DNA of 64,000 nucleotides from assembly GCA_947846985.1 (NCBI GenBank), contig CANTUZ010000002.1, positions 126,380,889 to 126,444,888 of the forward strand, in the 5' to 3' direction. The stretch's first letter is position 1. Every line of letters starts with the position of its first letter. The translations under genes and the position numbers were made by a program. Below, in pieces: positions 13,401 to 23,776 of the stretch. This DNA is from Fratercula arctica. Lineage: Eukaryota > Chordata > Aves > Charadriiformes > Alcidae. The notes under the pieces were generated by a model that searched no databases, was not told the origin of the DNA, and saw nothing but the letters and a program-made list of their open reading frames with translations.

Positions 13401-14520
13401 GAAGCTGAGTGCTTGGTTCTATGCTGATGTCTGAAATATCTCAGCTGAGAAGCTCAAATGTGATATTTCATGCATATAAATTAATTTCACAAACTCTCAA
13501 ATAAAGAGATTCTGAAGCGGATATTAGTCATGTGCAGTCAAAATAATCCAGAAGTCCAGCTCTGACTTCTATGTTAACAAATCATTGGGGAAAGGAAGAA
13601 ATTCATACTTCCCAACAGAATTCCAATACAATTAATGAGGTGTGTGCTGCTAGGTATGATCCTGCCATATTTTTATACCCACAAATGATGATTGCTTTCT
13701 TGAAATAGAAATGATGAAAATTCTTCTAGTTTTGATTACTCTATTAGTCTTTGTTCTAAACAACAAAATGATCCTTCCAGGAAGAAATCTGTACACGCAG
13801 AGCTCTGTAAAAAAAACCAAAACCCAAGAGTTACTTAAATTCAAGATTCTGGGCATTCACAGAATTTTAGGTTACTGTAAATGCTCACACCGACTTCAAA
13901 ATAAAACCAAAATCTTATATTTTGCTTATTTGGATATTTACTCTGAAATAGGAACATCAAAACATGGACCTGTTCCTGCTTTTGAATTTTTTTAAAGATT
14001 GAATTAACATCTATACTCTTGAGATAGAGGCTTATCAAAATTTAGAGCTGAGCAGAATGAGTGTTCTCTTCATTTTATTTAATTCAATAACCCTGCCCCA
14101 GCTGTAAATTGATGGAATTTTGCATTGGGCAGCAAGGAAGGGGCAGTAGGCTTTGGTCCTTGTAAAGACTGCTCCTTCTGAAATCTAATGGCAACAATTT
14201 ATCTGCTTTAACAGATTTTTCTACTGCTGTTCATTCAAATGAGTGTGCAGAGGTCTTGAGACATTAGTTTAAATTAAAGAAATCATAACTTTTTTAAGTG
14301 TGGTTTAAGACCCTGTTTGAATCAAAATTAAAATTTACATTCTGTATAGTAATTATATTTCAAATCCTGTTATACCAGCTAATTCTTTAATTGAGATTAT
14401 TGATGTTTAACTTAAATGTGTAATGCCTGAACTTAGAGTATCAGTTAAAAAGTGTATTTTATTTTTCAGAAGGTCGCAAAGACCTTTTGCAAGTCAAGTT
14501 ACAGATACTCCTAATCTTGA

Positions 14521-14525
14521 TGTTT
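14521..14525. repeat. Candidate target-site duplication, left copy
   Basis: TGTTT immediately left of the LTR. The matching copy is at 15531-15535. Five bases is a normal duplication length for several ERV classes, but a five-base low-complexity match is weak on its own. Confidence 0.5.
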
Positions 14526-15530
14526 TGTGGTGGGTTGACCCTGGCTGTACACCAGGTGCCCACCAAAGCTACTCTGTCACTCCCCCTCCTCAGCTTGACA
14601 GGGGAAAGAAAATATGATGAAAGGCTCATAGGTCAAGATAAGGACAGGGAAAGATCATTCACTAATAAGAAATAAAAACTAAATCTTAAAAATACCTTTA
14701 CCCCACCCCTCACTTCTTCCCAGACTCAACTTCACTCCTGAAAATTCTCTACCTCCTCCCCCCAGTGGTGCGGGGGCATTGGTAATGAGGGTTGTGGTCA
14801 GTTCATCACACGTTCTCTCTGCCGCTCCTTCCTCCTCAGGAGGAGGATTCCTCACACTCTTCCCCTACTCCAGCAGGGGGTTGCTCCCATGGGACACAGT
14901 CCTCCATGAATGCCCCAGTGTGGGTCACCTGCGGGCTCACAAATACTTCCAGCAAACCTATTCTAGGGTGGGCTTCTCTCTCCATGGGGCCACAGGTCCT
15001 GCCAGAACCGCGCTCCAGTGCATGCTTCCCCACAGGGTCACAGGCATATCCATCTGCTCTGGTGTGGGGTTCTCCATGGGCTGCAGGGGGATATCTGTTC
15101 CACCTTGGACCTCCATGGGTTGCAGGGGGACAACCTGCCTCACCATGGTCTTCACCATAGGCTGCAGGGGAATCTTTGCTCTGGCTCCTGGAACACCTCC
15201 TCCCCCTCATTCTTCACTGACCTTAGTGTCTGCAGAGTTGTTTTGCTCAAATATTTTCACTCCTCTCTCCTGCTGCAATTGCCATTGCACAGGTTCCCTC
15301 ATTCCCACCCACCCCCCTTCCCCCCCCCCTTCCCCCCCCTTCTTAAATATGTTATCCCAGAGGCGCTACCACTGTCACTGATGGGCTTGGCCTTGGCCAG
15401 CAGTGGGTCCATCTTGGAGCTGACTGGCATTGGCTCTATTGGACTTAGGGGAAACTTCTAGCGGCTTCTTACAGAAGCCACCTCTGTAGGACCCCCCGCT
15501 ACCAGAACTTTGCCATGCACACCCAACACG
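14526..15530 (-). mobile_element. Solo LTR of an avian endogenous retrovirus (~1 kb)
   Basis: The plus strand starts TGTGGTGGGTTGACCCTGG and ends near CACACCCAACACG. I recognise the whole stretch as a common avian ERV LTR: the block 'gacaggggaaagaaaatatgatgaaaggc', the 'gttcatcacacgttctctctgccgctcc' block, repeated 'ctccatgggctgcaggggg' units, a polypyrimidine block, and 'tatcccagaggcgctaccac'. The transcriptional sense is probably minus, where a TATA-like ATATTTAAGA lies at 15341-15350. TGTTT stands at 14521-14525 and again at 15531-15535, a candidate 5-bp target duplication. That placement makes the right end CG rather than the canonical CA, so one terminal change is implied. No gag, pol or env sequence lies beside it, so it is a recombination-derived solo LTR. 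The open frames across it (for example 14779-15381) are incidental. Confidence 0.88.
15072..15175. repeat. Internal ~40-bp triplicate within the LTR
   Basis: Three imperfect units start at about 15072, 15111 and 15152. Each carries CCATGGGCTGCAGGGG or a near variant followed by GGA/GAA. Spacing is 39 and 41 bases. Such iterations are typical of variable regions inside this LTR type. Confidence 0.75.
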
Positions 15531-15942
15531 TGTTTTTATTTTGACAATTTTCTAGTGCTAATAAAATGAGGTTTGCAAAAAGAGAGATTCTTTTTTTCTT
15601 TAAACTTATTTTGATGTTATGTTTATGGCATAAAGGAGTCTTTCAACAACTAGAACAACCTTTGTACCATCTTTATGGTTTGTTTTCACTCTTGCTCCTA
15701 CTTGTTCCCATTCACTCAATTCAAGTTACCCATTTGCTGGTGGATGGCTGGCCATGTTGTCATCTGCCTTTTAGAAGAATTATGGCAATCCTTTGTTGTC
15801 TATGGGTTTTTACAGTTGATTTTAAAGAGTTCCGTAGTTGAAAATGCAAAACTCTAATAAACTGAAGTTCTAAGAACTTGCAATTAATTTAAAACATAAA
15901 AGTTTTAAAAAAACTTTGAAGTAGTCATAAATAAGGAGAGAA
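15531..15942. other. Spacer between solo LTR and CR1
   Basis: About 410 bases of AT-rich sequence. The open frame at 15566-15841 is T-rich, hydrophobic and unlike any family I know. No other feature is seen. Confidence 0.6.
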
Positions 15943-16440
15943 TAGAATCATAGAATTGTCTAGGTTGGAAGGGACCTTTCAGATCATCTAGTCCAACCAT
16001 CAACCTAATTCTGGCAAAACATCACTAAACCATCTCTCTAAGCACTATGTCTACCTGTCTTTTAAATACCTTCAGGGATGGTGCCTCAACCACTTCCCTG
16101 GGCAGCCTGTTCCAATGTTTAATAACCCTTTCAGTATAAAAATTTTCCTTAATATCCAGTCTAAACCTTCCCTGGTGCAACTTGAGGCCGCTTCCTCTTG
16201 TTCTATCACCTGTTACTTGAGAGAAGAGACCAACCCCCACCTCTCTGCAACCTCCTTTCAGGTAGTTGTAGAGAGCGATAAGGTCTCCCCTCAGCCTCCT
16301 TTTCTCCAGGCTGAACTATCCCAGCTCCCTCAGCCGCTCCTCATAAGACTTGTTCTCCAGACCCCTCACCAGCTTCCTTGCCCTTTTCTGGACACACTCC
16401 AGAGGAGCTCTCTTGAGGACATTGAGGTGCTGGTTGAGAA
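15943..16440 (-). mobile_element. CR1 LINE, 5'-truncated 3' fragment
   Basis: The plus strand reads 'gaatcatagaattgtctagg' and 'agatcatctagtccaaccat', then 'gggcagcctgttccaatg', 'ctccaggctgaactatccc' and 'cttttctggacacactcc'. This is the reverse complement of a CR1 ORF2 tail plus 3' UTR, with the 3' end at low coordinates. It carries the ATTCTATGATTCT-like terminus (minus strand) that marks CR1 3' ends. It is of the same general type as the 7.1-kb copy but a different subfamily variant, judging by the different 3' UTR ('caaccatcaacctaattctgg'). It is truncated at the 5' end, non-coding, with no target duplication seen. Confidence 0.93.
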
Positions 16441-19400
16441 AGAAAGTTGAGGAATTTTGATGACCATTTTAAACAACATTTGGATTAATACCCAGGTTTC
16501 CAGTATACAACAGGAGAATTAACCTTTCTTTTTCCTTCACTAGTTTTGTTGATATAATTCATTTTTTTCTGCAAACTAATCATGCCATTCTTAATTCCTA
16601 GACAAATGAAAGCTGGGGCACTCTGGCACGTCTGTCCATTGTAATTACTTTCTTAAGATTTTTTGGGTTTTTTTGGTGACAGGTTGACCTTGTTAGGTTC
16701 CAGCTGTCATGTAGTAATATACACGACAATATAGTATTATACACTGCAATGACCTTCATCTTCCCATATGTAATTGTCCTTCCTTATTGCTCTTCACATG
16801 TCTAGATAGTTTTCTGTTACAGCTGCTAAAATTATGAAGTTGATGCTGAAACTCTGTCACTTCTTGCAAATGTAATGTTTGACCTTCATAGCTGTATTCT
16901 GCCACTGGGGCCCAGAGATAAACAGCTCATCTTGTTGGTGCTTTTATTCCTCTGGGCAGATGTACACTATTGAGATCATCAGGTTGGAAGTCACTGTACA
17001 AACTTTGACAACTTAGCTGCTCATTAGCAAAGCATTAAAAAGAAAAGCAAAACCCAACAAAGAAATGAACAAACCAGCTTGTGGCTATATTCAGAATAAT
17101 TTTGATTGGTGTTAAGCACTGGAAGTGTCCGTCTGCTCGGGGCTCTGGTCCCTTGTGGAAATAGTCTGTGGTCCATAAACCATGGTTCCATATTGTAGGT
17201 ATTGAGCTAATGTGTGCTGTTAGCTCTTTGAGATGGATCTTCATGTCCAAACTATAATGTTGCTCTGATGCCTGGAGACTTGTGTTGCTCCTCAGAATGG
17301 CTGAGATCTCACCTGTGTCAGTGGCATCAAAGGTTGCTGATGCCTACTACTAGATTTCTCAGAGACTTTGGCCATATGAACTTTAATATCCTTCAACTTT
17401 AATGTTATTAAAGAAGGCTGAATACTACCTCAATTCCAGATGCAGTTGCATGAAGTTTGAGTCTGTTTACTTCTCCCAGAGGCTGCTACTAGTTTCAGTA
17501 TTGAAATAGTTGGTTATAGTCAAGTTTGGTTTAACTTGATTCATTCTATCCTCGGATAATTCTGAGGTTTTTAAAACTGGATCATTTTGTGACCGTTTGT
17601 AGATATAAAAACATTGAGTAGGAATAAAGTTTTCATCTAACAAGATTTTCCACTGGCCAGGCACAGTGTGAGACTTTTTACTTTCAGAAATTTGTTTTCT
17701 TTCTCTAATTAACTGCAAATAATAGGTCTAAACCAGTTGGTCTGGAAGAGTTTATCATGCATCTGATATTATTGTTGCTGTCCTACTTGTTGTGATAGAT
17801 ACCTCCTGTGACTTACCTGAAAAAGGGTACTAATGATATACAGTCAGGATGGCTGCTTTCTAAATGCTTGATTGAGGGAGCTTTTACTAAAGCACTACTT
17901 TTCAAAAAGTGGTATGGAAGAGCTGCAGTCAGTTGCATCGCATTAGATGTCAGGTTACATAGTCCAATGGACAGAGTAGAAGTTGAAGTGTCACGAGATG
18001 CAGTTTCTACATTAGATTTGCCATTACGTTATTACTTAACTGTTTTAGGCCTTAGATTAGCCACTTTCTGAATGGCAATGGCAGTGCTCCACAGTTTGGG
18101 GAGTGAGCTAATCCCTCCAAATGAACAGTGTTAGAAATAAATAGTTAACCAAAAATCCATACTTGCTCAGACACTGACAAGGGAATTAGGAAAAAATATA
18201 CTTAATCTAGATAAGTATTTATTACACTTTCAAAATACAGGATGTAGTTTTACTATTGGTCGTAGAGCTTAGGGGCATGAGTGGACAGCAAGTGAGATAC
18301 AGTATTTTCCATTACATCCAAAACAGTTCCCCAATTTTATAAGAAGAAAAAGAAACTGCACAATGAAGGAAAAAGAAGTGTTCCATCATTTTCAAGTTTA
18401 TAATATTTGGAATATGGAAGATTATTTCTGAGTTCCAAAGCATGTTATTTAGCACACTCAAATTGGAGCTCATGGGAACTTCAGAGGGTGCACTGCTTAA
18501 GATATTATTCAAAAGAAAGTGTAATAAAGAAAATTAAAGATTAAAAGTTTGCCACAAATTATCAAAAAAACAAGGCTTTCCCCCAAAGCGTCGTATCTTT
18601 AAATAATTAACCACACTCATGTTTGATCTTGACACTTAATTCAAATTCAGGATAGACTCCAGACCCAAACTGATATTTTTCCTCCCTCATTTGCAAGATC
18701 TCTGCTCAATGCCATATTGCTTGTTTACTTCTCTGTGATGCTCCATTTATCTAGTTATGTTCCATAACACACATCCTTTAATATTTGATCATGGAAGCTG
18801 GGCTCCTGGGCAAAGAGAAGGCTTGATCTCTTGAGGCTGCCTAGATCATAGGCCTAAAAACTAAACCATAGATATGCTTTCCTTTGACTTGAGTGGGAAT
18901 TAATACTTCAGATTTAATTTTGGTATCAAGTACCCACTCTAGATTAGCTGCATACTTTCTCTTACATTTTAGTTTGATCTACAATCTTGTTTCAATCTTC
19001 CCTCAAAAGATCATTCACCTAACTTATTCTTCAGCAAACTGTGCCCTCTGTCTCCACTGCTTCATTCCCTCTCTCCGCCATCACAGTATCTTCTCTAGCA
19101 CTGCTCTTGGGTACACGTCCCTTGCTTACTCTGACTGTCAATCTATCAGTGTTGGTTTCCTCATCTGCTCTCAGCTCTAGGATTTTTCCTTCCTATCCTC
19201 ACTTTGGCTTCTCCAAGATCCCTGGAAATCCTTCCTCCTTACTATAGCTTTAGCTTTTATTTTCCAATTCTATGTAAAGCCATTTCCTATTCTGCTTCTT
19301 TCCCTTGTACTCCTCGTAAGTGACTCCACAAGCTCCTGATAATTTCTTCTTAGTTCGGTTTTTAGGGGTGGTAAGGCTGACTTTGACTGCATATCATTTG

Positions 19401-21681
19401 GAAATACTGTCTGGTTCTATCTTTTATTCCTCTGTTCCTTCTCTCATTTTTTTTTTCTTTTTCTTTTTCTAAATAAATAATGGCTTAGTTAATAGCAACT
19501 TCTTACAAATATAATTTATTTCTACACTTGTGAACTTACTCTCTGTTGTCAGACCACCTTCTCTTCCCCACCTGAAAAAAACCACATTCCATCCTTTTGC
19601 TGTCTCTTCATGAATGTCCAATCATTAACTCAAATCCCCAAAGGGTCTATATAGCCTTTATATTTGTATAAATACAAATAAGTTTTATTTTGTACATACA
19701 TATATAAAGCACACATATAATATATAAAAAGAAGGCAAACTTTCCTTTTTGTTACATAGTCACACATCCACATCCCATTTTTACGCCTGGAGGCAACTTT
19801 ACTTTCTTACTTCATTCAGACTTATAAAGGAAGATATATTTTTGGGTATCATCTTTGCCTCTCTTGCATGTTACAAATTGTTGAAGATTTTTATGGTGTT
19901 TCTAAGAGAGATGGTCATCTCAATCCAATTAGGTAAAATTTGTCTAATTTTCTGTGCCAGTTATTATAACATCTATCTGGGCATGGGAATTGCAGCCTTA
20001 CTCTATTCAAATGTGCAGGATACAGCTGAAAAGATTTATTATTTTTTTCCAAGCGATTGCTTAGACTTTATCACGTTTTTAGCACATAGCACACAAGCTT
20101 CATTTCACAGTTCCTTCCCAACCTACCCACCTTCTTTCTTTCACTGTGAATATGTCAACTTTTTCCTCTGAAGTAGCCTAAGATGCCAATTTCTTTCTAT
20201 CTTTTATTTTTTCATATAAATACCATCATTCTTTTTCATGCTACCAACTTATCTCCATACCCTCCTTCAAAATCATCATCTTCTCTGTTCCTTTATAAAG
20301 GATTGTTAGGTGATGTGATCAGAAAGGCTGATGCTGACCAGCAGCATTTGGCTCCTTGTACTTCGCCCACCATGAGCTGAGGTTCAGCTGGCTTTTACAC
20401 AGCTGCCTAGTTTAACAAAGTCATCCATAAGTAGCATCTACTGGCCATGGCAAAGCATGGGGATGGCTTGCTGCGTTCTGTGTTGTGAACCCAAGGCAGC
20501 TCAGAGAAACTTCTTGCCGTTGCTACCGGGATAATTAAATGGCCAACTGATGGATGGAATCCACCATTTGTGACTTCATTGTATTTCTTCTTCTGTTACC
20601 TTAGAAACCCTGGCAAGGGTCCTACTGCTAAACGGACTCCTGGTCCATGACCAAGTCTCCTAGATCCTGTCATAACATCAATAGTGTAGATGTGTCACTT
20701 TATAGATTAAAGATTCGGGGGGTTGGTTGGTTTTCCAAGGCACAATCTTGTTCTACTGAAAAATCCTGAAAACTCATTAAATCACAAAATCTACATTCTT
20801 TCCTAAAAGGGAGTCCCAGAGTTGGTCTTCATTTTTTTTGGGTAATAATAATAATAATTATCATCTATCCTATTTAAAAGCTCAATTTTTTTAATTGAAA
20901 AATTTTAGCCAGTTCTACAGCTGTGACAGATGCTGTGTTGTTGGGGCTGATAACTGGGTTTTCAGAACTGAATGTTTTTCCTTCTCGTCAGTTAATCCCA
21001 AAGAAATGCATAGAAAAGCTCACTGCTCCTGTGCCAAACTGTATTGATCAGCTGGCACACACTTCGGCCAGGGCAAATCATAAAGGACTTGCCCTATAAA
21101 TGTTTGCTGTAAATTATGTAGCGCTTTGGCACTCAAAAAGCTACCAGAAAAGTCTGTTGAGGTCTCTGTCGTGTATTGCTGTGCCTGTCACAAGATACTC
21201 CTCTGCATTCCATAGAAAACCTAAACTGAATAGTGAGAGGGAGAAAACGTTGTAGTGTATTGACTTTGCGTTGTACTTTGTCTTTTTGTTTCTTCTTTCA
21301 TCGCATATCTTAACAGTTAAAAAAAATATATTATCCAACAGGTCAGTGCTTTTTAAATGTCACCTGTAGCTCCTGTAATAGCCAATATGAGCTTCGTTGT
21401 TGTCTTTGATGAAGGAACATTTAAGACTTGATTTGTCTTGTGGGAAGGAGAATACTTTTAAAGAGGGAGCGGTAATATTTTGCAGTGCTGCTATGCTGCT
21501 GGCAGAAGGTGATGAGCTTTCCAAGTTTGGGGTGTCGAAGGCAGGTGCCTTGCTGTAGGCCTGGACCTTGCAAGTGCCTTACTTCCAGCCATACTTCCTT
21601 TTCCAGCTTTTGTACTTCATGGTTAAACACTACTAATTTTTAAATTTTTGTTTTTAAAGTGAAACTTGTATTTTCTGTTTG
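16441..21681. other. Unannotated AT-rich DNA
   Basis: No gene or recognisable interspersed repeat is seen. Short A/T-rich simple tracts occur (near 19660-19735 and an AAT-type run at about 20845-20860). The longest open frame, 19749-20171, encodes a hydrophobic 140-residue chain that I do not recognise and take as chance. Confidence 0.55.
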
Positions 21682-21696
21682 CCAGCAGATGGCAGT
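21682..21696 (+). promoter_or_regulatory. Consensus CTCF-type binding site
   Basis: CCAGCAGATGGCAGT matches the vertebrate CTCF core CCASYAGRKGGCRSY at all 15 positions. CTCF zinc fingers bind this motif to form insulators and chromatin-loop anchors, with loop direction set by motif orientation (here plus). A full 15/15 match is uncommon by chance, but occupancy cannot be read from sequence. Confidence 0.55.
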
Positions 21697-22082
21697 GGTG
21701 TAGGAGTGTTTGAATATCATCAAAAAAAGGGCTTTGCTGCAACTGTTTGCAGTCTGGTGTATACTCAGTCTCTTCCAGCTGTGAGGGGATTATGAACATA
21801 TTTCTCCTTGGTCTGCATAAGTTGATTTGTCTCATTAGCACTTTACGATCAACTGATGCATTTTTGAAAGCGTGTTTTTGGCAATTACTTTTTCTAGTGT
21901 GTGAAATGATACCATCTTGGGTATTAATGAAAATGGATGCTAATACAATAAACAGAAGTAGTTTTTATACAGTCTTTCCCTAGCGACATAGGAGCACTGA
22001 GCATCTTCAAGCATTCTTGCTCTTAGAAATGACCAGGTGAACATTTTCTGATTTGTAAATTAGTCTTCTAAAAAATCTTATC
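21697..22082. other. Unannotated spacer
   Basis: Short AT-rich stretch between the CTCF-type motif and the A/T palindrome block. Nothing recognisable is seen. Confidence 0.6.
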
Positions 22083-22162
22083 TTTTTTTTAAAAAAAATA
22101 TTTTTTTTAAAAAAAATCTTTTTATCTTTTTAAAAAAATAATTTTTTTTTTTTTTTTTTTTT
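22083..22162. repeat. 34-bp perfect A/T palindrome plus T21 run
   Basis: Positions 22083-22116 read T8, A8, TA, T8, A8, which is exactly self-complementary over 34 bases. After an interrupted T/A stretch there is a T21 run at 22142-22162. The block can extrude as a cruciform or nested hairpins and is also nucleosome-disfavouring. Such blocks are prone to replication slippage and sequencing error, so lengths may vary. Confidence 0.85.
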
Positions 22163-23258
22163 AAAGGTTTTATTATGATGCGGGATTTGAAATCAACTCA
22201 CTTCGGTAACTTTCAATTTCTAAGGATGCATCACTCTGAACCATCAGGAGTGATTTTATGGGAGAGGGCTATAATGAGCTGTTAACCCCTTGTTTGCATG
22301 AGTGGATATGGATCTTGCTTCCATCTCCTGTGATATGGTCCTGACTCCCACTCAAGTTAGGGCTGGAGAGCCATGCCCATTTCCACGATGTGCTCCACTG
22401 ATGAGTCATGCCTGTCAACATACAGATGCCAGAAAATATTTCAGCCTCACACTGAGACCCCCTACTCAGCTGCTCTCTAAACCTCAATATACCTGCACTC
22501 TGAAAGTTTATTGATTTTTGGATGTTAATTAAAAATGGTAAAATTGCATTTAATGCAAGGCCAGAATTGTTTTAATTTTGCAAGTGCCAGGCATCCCAGT
22601 ACCTTATTTGTGCTTGAGCCTTTCCAGGATGCAGGAAATTGAATGTTTCTCTGCTTGTGTCCCTGACACAGTTGGCGAGATGCAAGACTGACTAACATAG
22701 ACTGACAGAATAGGGTGCTTCATAAATTCAGCTGTTGCTTCTGCTCTTCTTTTTAGTGCAGCTGAAGTTTGATGTCATGATGGCTCTCTTTTATATAACA
22801 CCTTATTTCTTAAGTGCACCAAGCATTTCTCAAAAGCTCCTGAAGTCATCAGCTCAGGTTCACCACACCTGTGTCAGGAGCTTGCTTCCTAGTCAATGGA
22901 GGGAAAGAGGCAGGTTGTCTCCAGTCATGACTTGGTTCTTAAGAATATGGAAACAACTCTCAGACCCTCTTTCATTTTTGTTGTATAAAGAAGTTTAAAA
23001 CTACTAGGCTCTAGCCTACTGCATCTAGACTTTCAATGTAGGCTTTTTGGTCAGTTGGCTAAACTTAGGTGACATTAATCTCTACCACAGCTAGGAGTTT
23101 GAGTGAAGAAAACTCACATGTGCTGTTGAGTAGCTATTCTTCAAAGTCCTGGAGTTAATTTGAAAAAAAACTTATTTGAGAAGGATTGTGAGGGACAGAC
23201 AGTAGTATAAGTAATTGTCTCAAGTGCGAGGTCTTGCACAGAGTTATCAGCATGATGA
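22163..23258. other. Unannotated DNA left of second LTR
   Basis: About 1.1 kb with no exon or repeat recognised. The open frames are short and show no family resemblance. Confidence 0.6.
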
Positions 23259-23776
23259 TGTCATGGTTTAACCCCAGCCAGAAACTAGGACCATGCAGCC
23301 TCTCACTCACTCTCTGCTTCTATCCTCAGAAGGGTAGGGAGAAGACAGGGGAAGGGGAAAAAGAACTCATGGATTAGATAAAGACAGTTTAATAGAACAA
23401 TAACAGAAAAGGAAAATAACAATAATAATAATGGCAAAAATAATATAGAAGACACAAGTCACTCTGACCACCCAGTGAATTGGTTGCCCAGCCCAACCTA
23501 AGCAGCAATCGTGGATTCCCCCCTCCCCTGGCCACCCCCCAATTTATATACCGAGCATGATGTCTATGGTATGGAATATTCCATTGGCCATGCCATTGTT
23601 CTGTCTAGGTTCCTTCTCAGCTTCTATGGGAAGCTGAAAAAAGTCCTTGAGTAGTATAAACATGACTTAGCAACAACTTAACCAATATGCATTATTGACA
23701 TTCCTTTCATACCAAATCTGAAAACACAGCAACCACTAGAAAGAAAATTAAGTCTTTCTCAGCTGAAACCAGGACA
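23259..23776 (-). mobile_element. Solo LTR of an avian endogenous retrovirus (518 bp)
   Basis: The plus strand starts TGTCATGGTTTAACCCCAGC and ends GCTGAAACCAGGACA, giving TG...CA termini. I recognise this as a frequent avian ERV LTR, with 'gacagtttaatagaacaataac', an AAT-rich stretch, 'gtatggaatattccattggcc' and 'gaagctgaaaaaagtccttgag' in order. The minus strand is the likely sense: it carries a clear TATA box in GGTATATAAATT (complement of 23541-23552) and the 'CTATTAAACTG' segment downstream. The five bases outside each end (GATGA left, GGTAA right) agree at only three positions, so any target duplication has decayed. No internal viral genes adjoin it. Confidence 0.9.
23541..23552 (-). 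promoter_or_regulatory. TATA box of the solo LTR
   Basis: On the minus strand the sequence is GGTATATAAATT, in the expected interior position of the LTR with the inferred U3 upstream. It is intact, so weak minus-strand transcription away from the LTR is possible. Confidence 0.55.

Larger units (their letters stand above)
7703..14520. other. Unannotated DNA between CR1 and LTR
   Basis: No host exon, RNA gene or interspersed repeat is recognised in this stretch. It holds a perfect hairpin (8411-8432), a 36-bp tandem duplication (8765-8836), a T21 run (10463-10483), and a weak CTCF-like match at 10510-10524 (13 of 15 consensus positions). The open frame at 13240-13434 resembles nothing I recognise. 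A slightly GC-richer patch lies around 9480-9600. Confidence 0.55.

Noticed and set aside
14779..15381. 200-residue open frame
   Set aside because: It lies wholly within the solo LTR, antisense to its likely transcription, and its length comes from the LTR's GC-rich internal repeats.
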